The translations under genes and the position numbers were made by a program. Source: Thermoproteus sp. (GTDB lineage Archaea > Thermoproteota > Thermoprotei > Thermoproteales > Thermoproteaceae). From it: a stretch of DNA of 64,000 nucleotides. This document shows, one piece after another, positions 26,151 through 34,486 of the stretch. The stretch is taken from positions 1,415,824 to 1,479,823 of the forward strand of contig JAWARJ010000001.1 in the NCBI GenBank assembly GCA_038893495.1, in the 5' to 3' direction. Under the pieces are notes generated by a model. It was not told the DNA's origin. It saw only the letters and a program-made list of their open reading frames with translations, and made no database searches. Numbering within the stretch: position 1 is the first letter of the stretch; every line of letters starts with the position of its first letter.

Positions 26151-27731
26151 ATGAGCGAAAAAAGATATGTATTATCAATAGATCAAGGAACTACAGGCAC
26201 AAGGGCGGCTATATTTGATCAGAGTGGGACTATGGTAGGTTATGCATACCATGAACATACACAAATCTATCCGAAACCAGGTTGGGTTGAGCATAATCCT
26301 ATAGAGATTTGGGAGAAGACAAAGTTAGTTATTAAAGAGGTACTTGAATTTACTAAGGTAAATCCTAAAGAAATCGCCGCAATAGGTGTTACTAATCAAC
26401 GTGAAACTACAGTAATATGGGATCCAAGGAATGGCACACCTGTATATAACGCTATAGTTTGGCAAGATAGGAGAACGTCGCCGATGGTTGATTATCTTAA
26501 GCAACACTATCTATCTACCATCCAAGAAAAAACAGGACTGGTTCCGGACGCGTACTTCTCCGCTACAAAGATATGGTGGCTATTGGACAACGTGCCCGGT
26601 CTTAGGGATAAGGCCAAGAAGGGTGAAGTTATATTTGGGACGATTGATACGTGGATTATCTGGAATTTAACGAGAGGTAATAAGGACGTGTTAACCCCCG
26701 AGAAGTTTGGTGCTCATATTACGGATTACAGCAATGCGTCGAGAACCATGTTGTTTAACATACATAAACTCGATTGGGATGATGAGCTTTTAGAGATCGA
26801 AGGAAAAATACCCAGAGACATACTTCCCTTACCAAGACCGTCAAGTGATAAGAAGATATATGGATATACTGGGCCCGAGGTATCCCAGTTGCTTAATGGC
26901 GTGAGTATTCCTGTTTGTGGCGATGCTGGCGATCAACAGGCTGCATTATTCGGACAAGCTGGATTTGATATTGGGGAAGTTAAGTCCACATATGGAACAG
27001 GTAACTTTATACTGATGAACATAGGCGATAAGCCGATAAAATCTAAGACTAATCTGCTAACTACAGTCTATTACTCTACGGAGGAGGGTAGGGCCGTGTA
27101 CGCACTTGAGGGTAGTATCTTCATCACAGGGGCCGCAGTGCAGTGGTTTAGGGACGGGCTTAAGGCGATTGAGATCTCCGATGAAATAGAGCCGCTTGCA
27201 CAAAGTACCAATGATACTGGCGGCGTGTATTTTGTACCCGCGTTCGTCGGCCTGGGCGCACCCTATTGGGATCAATACGCTAGGGGTCTGATAATAGGCA
27301 TCACCCGTGGTACTCAGAGGAGACATATAGCCAGAGCGATCCTAGAATCTATAGCGTATCTAACTAGAGATGTGCTTGAAGCCATGATGCAAGATGCTGG
27401 CATGAAAATCCCGCGGATAAAAGTGGATGGCGGTGCAACTAAGAACAACTTCCTGATGCAGTTCCAAGCCGACATAACGGGCATAGAAGTATGGAGACCG
27501 GTTGTACTTGAAACTACGGCGCTTGGGGCGGGCTATCTAGCAGGCCTCGCAGTAGGCCTATGGAGAGATCTCAACGACGTTAGACGCAACTGGAAGCTCG
27601 AAAGGGTGTTTACTCCTAAGATGGACGAGAAAACTAGGGAGAGACTTTACAGCGGATGGAAGGCCGCTGTCAAGAGAGCATTAGGATGGGCCAAGGAAGT
27701 CCCTTGGGCTTACGGGCTAGAGGAACAGTAA
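26151..27731 (+). CDS. glpK: glycerol kinase
   Basis: ATP-dependent kinase of the FGGY family making sn-glycerol 3-phosphate; 526 residues. Motifs: [15 protein letters not shown] at the N-terminus, [22 protein letters not shown], and the C-terminal [18 protein letters not shown]. It has its own TATA box (GCTTAAATAC, 26121-26130) about 25 bases before the ATG, in the 60-base gap after glpF. Slightly longer than E. coli GlpK. The last 600 bases are less AT-rich than the first. Confidence 0.95.
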   Translation: MSEKRYVLSIDQGTTGTRAAIFDQSGTMVGYAYHEHTQIYPKPGWVEHNPIEIWEKTKLVIKEVLEFTKVNPKEIAAIGVTNQRETTVIWDPRNGTPVYNAIVWQDRRTSPMVDYLKQHYLSTIQEKTGLVPDAYFSATKIWWLLDNVPGLRDKAKKGEVIFGTIDTWIIWNLTRGNKDVLTPEKFGAHITDYSNASRTMLFNIHKLDWDDELLEIEGKIPRDILPLPRPSSDKKIYGYTGPEVSQLLNGVSIPVCGDAGDQQAALFGQAGFDIGEVKSTYGTGNFILMNIGDKPIKSKTNLLTTVYYSTEEGRAVYALEGSIFITGAAVQWFRDGLKAIEISDEIEPLAQSTNDTGGVYFVPAFVGLGAPYWDQYARGLIIGITRGTQRRHIARAILESIAYLTRDVLEAMMQDAGMKIPRIKVDGGATKNNFLMQFQADITGIEVWRPVVLETTALGAGYLAGLAVGLWRDLNDVRRNWKLERVFTPKMDEKTRERLYSGWKAAVKRALGWAKEVPWAYGLEEQ

Positions 27732-27735
27732 TATT

Positions 27736-29061
27736 ATGGCAACAAAATCCTCGTCTTTTGACGTAATTATTATAGGGGGTGGAGCAACTGGGCTTTGGTC
27801 CGCCCTCGATCTAGCCTTAAGAGGCGCCAAGGTGTTAGTCTTAGAGCGGAATTTCATAGGTAGCGGAACCAGCGGGAAATTCCATGGATTACTACACAGC
27901 GGCGCGAGATATGTAGTAACAGATCCTAAATCTGCCAGGGAATGTATAGAAGAGAATACGATATTAAGTAGAATCATACCGCATACAATTGAAGATACGA
28001 GTGGCTATTTTGTCTCTATAACAAAAGAGGATGAGGAATACAAAGAAAAATTCATAGACGGTTTAAAAAAGTCTGGCATACCTTATGAAGAGGTGCCAGT
28101 CGGCGAGGCTTTAAAGGAGGAACCCAAACTGAGCCGAGAAGTCAAGACTGTTATAGAAGTCCCTGACAAAGTCATTTTCGGACTAGATACCTTAGTAACA
28201 ATAGAAGTAGCTGCATACAATTACGGCGCGCTGTTCCTAGAGAATAATGAAGTTATAGAGATAAGGGAGGCCAATGATGTTCTCGAGATAAAAACATATG
28301 ATAAGATCAGCGGAGAGACTCACACGTTCAAGTCTAGCGTTGTAATTAACGCGGCAGGTCCATGGGCGCACAAAGTAGCAAAGGCGGCAGGTATTAAGGT
28401 CGACATGATGCCGACAGCAGGAACTATGGTGATGCTGGCCAGGAGACTTACCAGACGTGTTATAAATCGTATGAGGGTGCCATCAGATGGGGATATACTA
28501 GTACCCTATGACAACGTGTCCATAATGGGCACCACCGCGTTTGTGGTGGAAGATCCTGATAATGTTAGCATACCTGAATCAGATATTGAGTTTTTGATAG
28601 ATGAGGGGGCTACTATGGTACCTGAATTGAAAAAGTTACCAATTATAACTAGTTATATAAGCATTAGACCATTAGTTAAGTTCGAAGAATCGGGGAAACA
28701 CGACATGAAGGCAGAACGATTGGCGACTAGGGATTTCCAGATACACATACATGAGCGTCCCAAAAACTTCATCTCAGTAGTAGGTGGAAAATTTACCACA
28801 GCCAGACTCATGGGTGAAAAGATTGGCGATGTTGTGGCCGAGATATTGGGTATAAATAAGTCAAGCAAAACAAGAGAAACAAGACTGACAGAATATAAAT
28901 TAGATGAACTAAGTAAGAATATAAATATAGATAAAGATATATTAAATAGAGTTTTGTCGATAATATATAATGGTATGGACTACGGAAGAAGTAAGATACT
29001 GAATTATGTACTTGTGCAGTACTATATACAAAAGAATATTAGAAATTTAATATGGAACTGA
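27736..29061 (+). CDS. FAD-dependent glycerol-3-phosphate dehydrogenase, short GlpA type
   Basis: Oxidises glycerol 3-phosphate to dihydroxyacetone phosphate. FAD-binding DVIIIGGGATGLWSALDLA at the N-terminus, GTSGKFHGLLHSGARYV and VVGGKFTTARLMGEKI near the C-terminus are typical of GlpA/GlpD. At 441 residues it lacks the roughly 100-residue C-terminal domain of E. coli GlpA (542 aa), the part that binds GlpB/GlpC-type partners. Starts 4 bases after the glpK stop. The next gene, a CoxG-like protein, overlaps its 3' end, and no glpB or glpC is nearby, so electron transfer to quinone must use another route. Confidence 0.9.
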   Translation: MATKSSSFDVIIIGGGATGLWSALDLALRGAKVLVLERNFIGSGTSGKFHGLLHSGARYVVTDPKSARECIEENTILSRIIPHTIEDTSGYFVSITKEDEEYKEKFIDGLKKSGIPYEEVPVGEALKEEPKLSREVKTVIEVPDKVIFGLDTLVTIEVAAYNYGALFLENNEVIEIREANDVLEIKTYDKISGETHTFKSSVVINAAGPWAHKVAKAAGIKVDMMPTAGTMVMLARRLTRRVINRMRVPSDGDILVPYDNVSIMGTTAFVVEDPDNVSIPESDIEFLIDEGATMVPELKKLPIITSYISIRPLVKFEESGKHDMKAERLATRDFQIHIHERPKNFISVVGGKFTTARLMGEKIGDVVAEILGINKSSKTRETRLTEYKLDELSKNINIDKDILNRVLSIIYNGMDYGRSKILNYVLVQYYIQKNIRNLIWN

Positions 29062-29519
29062 AAGGTATTATTGATGTAAATAAAGATCTAAAACATTGTA
29101 TCGACAAAATTTCTAATTTATCTCATGTAATACCATGTTTACCTAATCTAATAAATTATGAAATTATAAATAGTAATTCCGCCAAGGCCCGTTTCAGGGC
29201 GGAACTGAAAGGGTTACCACCTTTCCTTTCATACTTGTCCCGAATTACTGCTAATGTCATAATTAATATTGATGATATTGATTATAGTAATCACATAGTT
29301 ATCTATTCATTTAGTGGAGATGCCGCTGGTCTAAAATATACAGGTACTATAAATCTTCATCTAAAGGATAATAACAAAGCAACTTTAATAGAATGGTCAG
29401 CGTCAGTTGATCTTGGAAAAATAGCATCAATGTTATCAAAATTTGTAAATATAGATTATATTATAAACAATATTGTTACTGATACAGTTAATTCATTTAA
29501 AAAATGTATAGAATCCTAA
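29052..29519 (+). CDS. CoxG-like SRPBCC-domain protein, possible membrane anchor of the dehydrogenase
   Basis: 155-residue protein of the SRPBCC/START-like fold, CoxG group: opening with a region of alternating beta strands (PCLPNLINYEII, ARFRAELKGLPPF), then GLKYTGTINLHL and ATLIEWSASVDLGKIASML, the typical end with an amphipathic helix. CoxG proteins attach carbon-monoxide dehydrogenase to membranes. Overlaps the glycerol-3-phosphate dehydrogenase stop by 10 bases. A CoxG-like protein has been reported next to the short dehydrogenase of Sulfolobus acidocaldarius as a possible anchor, and the same arrangement here supports that. Confidence 0.75.
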   Translation: MELKGIIDVNKDLKHCIDKISNLSHVIPCLPNLINYEIINSNSAKARFRAELKGLPPFLSYLSRITANVIINIDDIDYSNHIVIYSFSGDAAGLKYTGTINLHLKDNNKATLIEWSASVDLGKIASMLSKFVNIDYIINNIVTDTVNSFKKCIES

Positions 29520-29570
29520 TTTTTAATTAATAATTTATCTTTATATGAGGTTTCTCTATTGACTCTGGGC

Positions 29571-29927
29571 CTAAAGGCTATATCTGGCCTTTAGGTATTC
29601 TCTCAACGCCACCGCGTTGTTCCTCTCGCGGTCTCTAGCCGCATAGAGTAGGGTGACCACGGCGTTGGATCTGACCAAGGCTACTAGCTCCTCCACGGCC
29701 TCCCTCTTTGAGTCCAGCTCCCGCCAGTACCTCTCCTTGAACTCCTCCCACCTCTCGGGGTCGTGTCCGAACCACCGCCTCAACTCGTCGCTGGGCGCCA
29801 CCTCCTTGAGCCAGTAGTCCACCTTAGCCCGCTCTCTGCTCAGACCTCTAGGCCACAGCCTGTCGACGAGGACCCTCACGCCGTCGTCGGGGCTCGGCTC
29901 CTCGTAGACCCTTTTGATCTTGATCAC
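29571..29927 (-). CDS. DUF488 family protein
   Basis: 118-residue protein of unknown function belonging to the DUF488 family; the pattern VRVLVDRLWPRGLSRERAKVDYWLKE and LRRWFGHDPERWEEFKERYW is diagnostic. The longer frame to 29996 is out of line with the family; a GTG at 29927 gives VIKIKRVYEE, the usual start, and overlaps the upstream stop in GTGA. GC content returns to the chromosomal norm here, just outside the AT-rich block. Confidence 0.85.
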   Translation of the reverse strand: MIKIKRVYEEPSPDDGVRVLVDRLWPRGLSRERAKVDYWLKEVAPSDELRRWFGHDPERWEEFKERYWRELDSKREAVEELVALVRSNAVVTLLYAARDRERNNAVALREYLKARYSL

Positions 29928-30214
29928 GGCTCGAAGGCGTAGTAGTCGTACTTCTCCACGACGGGCCTCCTCCGCCTTAGAGACTCGCCGACGCACATGA
30001 GTATCTCCTCGGCTATGGGCTCCGGCGGGGGCAACCTCTTGGAGACCCCTCGGCGCCGCCTAACCACCTCGACCTTCTCCATCTCGTCGTTGAGGACCCC
30101 TATGGTGCAGAGGTAGACGTAGTAGAGCACCTCCTCTACGTCCGCCCCTCCGGCCGACCGCGCCACCTGTCTCGCGAGAGATTTGGCGAATTCGGCAAGC
30201 TCCTCTGGGACCAT
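29924..30214 (-). CDS. hypothetical protein, 96 aa
   Basis: Unrecognised. Helical N-terminal half (MVPEELAEFAKSLARQ) and a basic central run VEVVRRRRGVSKRLPPP, followed by EEILMCVGESLRRRR. Four-base overlap with the DUF488 gene indicates co-transcription. AT-rich promoter-like bases (TATTTATTTTAG on the minus strand) lie about 25-30 bases before the ATG. Confidence 0.6.
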   Translation of the reverse strand: MVPEELAEFAKSLARQVARSAGGADVEEVLYYVYLCTIGVLNDEMEKVEVVRRRRGVSKRLPPPEPIAEEILMCVGESLRRRRPVVEKYDYYAFEP

Positions 30215-30358
30215 TTGCGCATAATATCTCTAAAATAAATACATTTCTTTCCCGAATAACGCCATTTTTTACTAATAGTAAGCTTTATACTCAATAAACA
30301 TATATTTAAAAAGAAATGAAGTGTGTAGATGTGCCTCTAAAAAGAGCGCGGGGGACTT

Positions 30359-30625
30359 CTAGCGTAGTTCTTCTACCCTCAATTTTAACATGTGGTGTAT
30401 ATCGCCGAACCTCATGCGCAGGAGCTCCAGGCCCCTTCTGGTAAGCGCCACCTGCCCGTCTTGGACCTTGAGGGCTCCCAGATTGGCCGCGGCGTCCAGT
30501 ACGTGGTAGAGCTCGTCTAACGTCAAATGTAGGCTCTTCGCGAGGTCGGACAGAGGGGCCCTCCCCCCAAAGTCGAGGACGAGCTTCAACAGCCCTAATA
30601 GGCTATCGGCATCTACGCTTTCCAC
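30359..30625 (-). CDS. orphan AAA-associated C-terminal domain-like protein (winged helix), 88 aa
   Basis: Resembles the AAA-associated domain found at the C-terminus of nitrate/sulphonate-type ABC transporter ATPases: DADSLLGLLKLVLDFGGRAPLSDLAKSLHLTLDELYHVLDAA followed by VALTRRGLELL. Here it stands alone with no ATPase attached. GTG start at 30625, with a TATA-like TTATAAAG about 25 bases upstream on the minus strand. It is divergent from the complex I operon and could be a small winged-helix regulator of it; that is inference. Confidence 0.55.
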   Translation of the reverse strand: MESVDADSLLGLLKLVLDFGGRAPLSDLAKSLHLTLDELYHVLDAAANLGALKVQDGQVALTRRGLELLRMRFGDIHHMLKLRVEELR

Positions 30626-30724
30626 GAGTAGTACTCTTTTCCCCTTTATAAGGTTGACCCCGCTTCGTCGCGGCGGCTTTATGCGGATAGCCGAATCGAT
30701 ATTTTTATAGTGGAGATTTATTTC

Positions 30725-31939
30725 ATGGGCCTTAAGATGGAGCAGTACGGCCTAGTTTTGAGGGAGGTCGAAGGCGGCCCCGGCGGCAAGAAGACTTTGG
30801 AGCTCCTCTTCGGCCCTCAGCACCCCACGTCGGGCCACATCAGGTTTTTCGTGGAGCTCGACGGCGACATAATTGTGGACATCAGGCCGGACCCCGGCTT
30901 CGTCCATAGGACTATGGAGAAGCTCGGCGAGACCCGCCACTTCATAATGAATGTGCCTCTCTTCGAGCGCCTCTCGCTCCCCGACGCCATAAACGTCACT
31001 TGGGCCTACTCCATGGCGGTCGAGAAGATGATGGAGTACGACGTGAGCGAGAGGGCCGAGTACCTCAGGACTCTCTTCGGCGAGATGAGCAGAATCTCGG
31101 TCCACCTATACGACTTGGCGCTACACGCCATAATGATAGGCTCCTCCACGGGCTTTATGTACGGCTTCGGCCTCCGCGACCTCCTCGTGAATCTGTGGGC
31201 CATAGCGACCGGCGCGAGGACTACCCCCACGTGGGTCCTGCCGGGCGGCGTCAGGAGGGCGCCTCCGAAGGCCTTCTACGACAGGCTCCCCGGCTTTTTG
31301 GACTTCCTCGAGAGGAAGCTCGACGAGTTCTACAAGCTGGTAGTCAAAAACCCGGCGGGATATGCGAGGCTTAAGGACGTGGGCTATTTGAGCAAGGAGG
31401 AGGCCGCGGCGTATTTGGCCACAGGCCCCGGCGCGAGGGGCTCCGGCGTTGATTGGGACACAAGGCGCGACATGCCCTACGGCGTCTACAAGCAGGTGGA
31501 GTGGGAAGTCAAGGTCCAAGACGCCGGCGACTCTCTGGCTAGGACCATGGTGAGGATCGAGGAGATCAAGGAGAGCGCCAAGATAATCAGGCAGTTATTG
31601 AAGGTCATGCCCATGGACGGCCCCTTGATAGGCCACGCTGCAGCCCACAAGATACCGCCCAAGGAGAGGGAGATGTTGAACGAGCTCGTGAGGATGAGCG
31701 GCTATTACGTCACGACGACTAATCTCGCCGAGGGGACAGGCATGACTGAAGGCGGGAGGGGCAGATATTTCTTCCAGGTCTTCGGCTCCGGCGGCTCCAA
31801 CCTCTTTAGGGTCAGGATATCCACGCCGTCGTGGCAGAACCTAAGGGCCTTCATGAAGGCCACCATAGGCGCGAGGCTCATGGACCTCCCGGCCATATAC
31901 GGCTCCTTCGGCTTCTTCCCGCCGGAGGCCGACAGGTAG
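30725..31939 (+). CDS. nuoD: complex I subunit NuoD (49 kDa)
   Basis: Peripheral-arm subunit lining the quinone site, 404 residues. FGPQHPTSGHIRFF and DPGFVHRTMEKLGE near the N-terminus and the ending GFFPPEADR match the family. The frame opens at a GTG at 30710, but a TATA box ATATTTTTATAG (30699-30710) lies 20-25 bases before the ATG at 30725, so I start there. It is the first gene of a complex I cluster; nuoA, nuoB and nuoC, which normally precede it, are absent. Confidence 0.93.
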   Translation: MGLKMEQYGLVLREVEGGPGGKKTLELLFGPQHPTSGHIRFFVELDGDIIVDIRPDPGFVHRTMEKLGETRHFIMNVPLFERLSLPDAINVTWAYSMAVEKMMEYDVSERAEYLRTLFGEMSRISVHLYDLALHAIMIGSSTGFMYGFGLRDLLVNLWAIATGARTTPTWVLPGGVRRAPPKAFYDRLPGFLDFLERKLDEFYKLVVKNPAGYARLKDVGYLSKEEAAAYLATGPGARGSGVDWDTRRDMPYGVYKQVEWEVKVQDAGDSLARTMVRIEEIKESAKIIRQLLKVMPMDGPLIGHAAAHKIPPKEREMLNELVRMSGYYVTTTNLAEGTGMTEGGRGRYFFQVFGSGGSNLFRVRISTPSWQNLRAFMKATIGARLMDLPAIYGSFGFFPPEADR

Positions 31940-32136
31940 CCGACGGCGCCCCTCTAGAGGACTTGGACGTGGAGGGCCGAGTTTTGGGCGTGCCCCATTG
32001 GGTCTCCTGGCGGGTCTCGAAGTACCTCCGGAGAGGGCTTGATCGCCGGCGGGGACATTCGCCAACGGGGGCTCGGCCTGTTGCGGGGAGCTCGCGGGCG
32101 GCGGATAACTTTAATAGACAAGTCTTTACGTAGGCT
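31940..32136 (+). other. gap between nuoD and nuoH with possible gene remnant and nuoH promoter
   Basis: In the frame overlapping the end of nuoD there is an open run with protein-like composition (VLGVPHWVSWRVSKYLRRGL near 31980-32040) but no convincing start. It ends at 32133, four bases before nuoH. A TATA element TAACTTTAATAG (32105-32116) lies about 25 bases before the nuoH ATG. Confidence 0.35.
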
Positions 32137-33150
32137 ATGGACCTTCCCTCCTGGCTCCTCTCCCCGAAGCTATGGGACTTTTTGGTCGATGCCGTGATAT
32201 CGATGGTGATCCTCCTCACAATTGTGTGGGCTGAGCGCAAAATAGCTGCGAGAGTCCAGATGCGGGTAGGGCCCTACCACATATCGCCGAAGCTCGGCGG
32301 CTATCTCCAACTGATAGCGGACGCCATTAGGTTCGTCATGCAGGAGGTCATAATCCCCGTCGACGCCAACGCCGTCCTGTTCGTGGCGCTCCCACCCCTC
32401 TTCGTGACCTTGGCCCTACTGCCCTCCTTCTTGGTGCCGCTGTCGCCCTACCTAGCCGTGCTCTCAAGGCCGGCGCTCCACTACGGCTTGGTCATGGCGC
32501 TGGCCCTCCTCTTCTACCTCTTCATAATAGTGGTGGGGATAGGCTGGGCCGTCAACAACCGCTTCGCCTATATAGGCGCCGCTAGGGAGGCCTTAATGAT
32601 CACGGCCTACGAGATACCGCTACTCAGCGCCTTCGCGGCGATGTTCCTGACCTATAGGACCATAGACCCCATAGAGATCGTGTCGAAACAGACCTACATC
32701 GTAGGCGCCATATACAACCCCCTGGCGTTTATAGTCTATATCATCGGCGTGGCCATGGCCACCAGCAGATTCCCCTTCGAGATCGCCGACTACGAGGGCG
32801 ACGTAGCCACAGGCCCCTATAGCGACTTCTCCTCCATATTCCTCGCCTTGACCTACGCCGGCGGCATCTACATAGCCCTATTCTCCTATTCGCTGTTGGG
32901 CGCCTTGGTGTTCCTAGGGGGGTGGGCCCCCATATCGCCCGGCCCCTGGCCCGCCGACGTCATTGGCAACTTCGCCGCCGCGCTTTGGGTGTTGCTTAAG
33001 GCCTTCATCCTCATGCTCTTCTTCGTCTTTCTCCGCGCCGTAATGCCGGTGGCCAGGCTCGACCACACCCTCTCCTTCAGCTGGAAGTGGGTCTTGGCTC
33101 TGGCCCTAGGCGCCACGGCCATCTCGACAGTCGAGTACCTCTTGTTGTGA
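32137..33150 (+). CDS. nuoH: complex I subunit NuoH
   Basis: Membrane subunit at the interface with the quinone-binding arm, 337 residues, eight helices. The characteristic first loop IVWAERKIAARVQMRVGPYHISPKLGG and the acidic loop near TSRFPFEIADYEGDV are intact. Own promoter upstream; nuoI starts two bases after its stop. Confidence 0.93.
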   Translation: MDLPSWLLSPKLWDFLVDAVISMVILLTIVWAERKIAARVQMRVGPYHISPKLGGYLQLIADAIRFVMQEVIIPVDANAVLFVALPPLFVTLALLPSFLVPLSPYLAVLSRPALHYGLVMALALLFYLFIIVVGIGWAVNNRFAYIGAAREALMITAYEIPLLSAFAAMFLTYRTIDPIEIVSKQTYIVGAIYNPLAFIVYIIGVAMATSRFPFEIADYEGDVATGPYSDFSSIFLALTYAGGIYIALFSYSLLGALVFLGGWAPISPGPWPADVIGNFAAALWVLLKAFILMLFFVFLRAVMPVARLDHTLSFSWKWVLALALGATAISTVEYLLL

Positions 33151-33152
33151 CC

Positions 33153-33689
33153 ATGGCGGGCCAGAAGGTCGGCGAGGCCATAAGGGCCGTCCTCGAGGTT
33201 ATAGGCATCGGCCTCAAGTATACAATAAAGCCGGAGAGACTTACGGTGTACTACCCCTACGAGGTTCCGGACTACATGGGCAGAGTTAGGGGGTGGATCG
33301 GGCTGTGGACTGAGAGGTGTACCTCCTGTATGATATGCGCCAGGATATGCCCCACGAACGCCATAAAGATGTATATGGAGAAAAACGGGAGGCGCTACCC
33401 CGGCATAGACTACGGCCGTTGTATAATGTGCCACTACTGTATAGACGCCTGCCCCACCTACGCCCTATATCCCACCGACATCAGAGACTTGGCTTTCTAT
33501 CGCCACGAGGACATGATGTATACGCCGGACATAATGAGAAAGCCCCCGCAGGTGCCCAAGCTCGTCCCCAAGGTGGTCAAGGTGGTCCACGAGTACTCGA
33601 AGGGCAAGGTGGTCAAGGTAGCCGCTGGCGAGTTGGGCGAGCCGAAGCCGCTCCCGCCGGCCCCCTCGGTCCCGGTCGTCGAGAGCTAG
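33153..33689 (+). CDS. nuoI: complex I subunit NuoI (two [4Fe-4S])
   Basis: Ferredoxin-like subunit, 178 residues. Two cysteine sets CTSCMICARICP and CIMCHYCIDACP ligate two [4Fe-4S] clusters between NuoG-side donors and NuoB. The frame reaches back into nuoH, but the ATG at 33153 follows the nuoH stop by two bases and gives the normal length. The C-terminal 40 residues are a Lys/Val/Pro-rich tail without similarity that I can see. Confidence 0.93.
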   Translation: MAGQKVGEAIRAVLEVIGIGLKYTIKPERLTVYYPYEVPDYMGRVRGWIGLWTERCTSCMICARICPTNAIKMYMEKNGRRYPGIDYGRCIMCHYCIDACPTYALYPTDIRDLAFYRHEDMMYTPDIMRKPPQVPKLVPKVVKVVHEYSKGKVVKVAAGELGEPKPLPPAPSVPVVES

Positions 33690-33767
33690 GCCGCTCGATC
33701 CATCATTATATTTATTGTTGCATTCGGCGTAAGAATTATTTAAAAGGGGCTCCTTCTATCACTTTCC

Positions 33768-34196
33768 ATGTTCCTGGAATACCTACTTTTAACCTCTGCC
33801 TTAATATTCGGGATCCTCGCGGTCTTAGTCAAAGACAACGCCATAGCGGCCTTAAACCTCGCCTTCTCGGCCGCCTCTGTTGCGGCCTACTACGCGCTGT
33901 TGGGCTCCATAGTGGGCTCCTTTTTGATCTTCGTGGTCTATATCGGCTCTGTGATACTCATGGTCATAACCACGGCGTCTATGTACGGCGGCTTTTTCGA
34001 CTACCCAAAGAGGTACAAAATAGCAGTGGCGGTGGCGGCCGTGTTGACGGCTGTGCTCCTCTGGAGGCTAGTGCCCCAGTCCCCGCCGCCCCAGATGGGC
34101 CAACCGATACAGCCCAATTACGACCTGTTGGCCCTCATAGCGGCTCTACTCATATCGTCGCTAGTCGTCGCAATAGAGACCGCTAGGAGGCTATGA
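33768..34196 (+). CDS. nuoJ: complex I subunit NuoJ
   Basis: Membrane subunit, 142 residues, five predicted helices. The helix with LLGSIVGSFLIFVVYIGSVILMVI is the conserved core of the family. A TATA box TTATTTAAAAGG (33736-33747) about 27 bases before the ATG gives a second internal promoter in the cluster. Overlaps nuoK by 4 bases. Confidence 0.85.
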   Translation: MFLEYLLLTSALIFGILAVLVKDNAIAALNLAFSAASVAAYYALLGSIVGSFLIFVVYIGSVILMVITTASMYGGFFDYPKRYKIAVAVAAVLTAVLLWRLVPQSPPPQMGQPIQPNYDLLALIAALLISSLVVAIETARRL

Positions 34197-34486
34197 TAGC
34201 GGCAATTGCCGTCGGGCTTGTCCTAGTGGCGATAGGCCTCTACGGGCTTGCGGCGAGTAGGAATATGGTGAGGCTCCTCATCGCCGTGGAGATAGTGGTC
34301 GTAGGCGCCCTCGCGGCCCTCGCCCCCGTGCTCTCGACGGCGCCTTCGGTGGGCCTCTGGGCGTTGGTGTTGTTGATATCGATGGCGGCCGGCGAGGTGG
34401 CCATAATAGGCGCCGTGATATATAGGGCATACGCGGCGGCAAAGACCACAGACCTAGAGGAGTTCAGATCGGGGAGGGAGAAATGA
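34193..34486 (+). CDS. nuoK: complex I subunit NuoK
   Basis: Small three-helix subunit, 97 residues. The conserved acidic residue in the second helix is present (LLIAVEIVVVGALAAL) and a further Glu in the third (MAAGEVAIIGAVIY). ATG overlaps nuoJ by 4 bases, and its stop overlaps the next gene. Confidence 0.88.
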   Translation: MIAAIAVGLVLVAIGLYGLAASRNMVRLLIAVEIVVVGALAALAPVLSTAPSVGLWALVLLISMAAGEVAIIGAVIYRAYAAAKTTDLEEFRSGREK

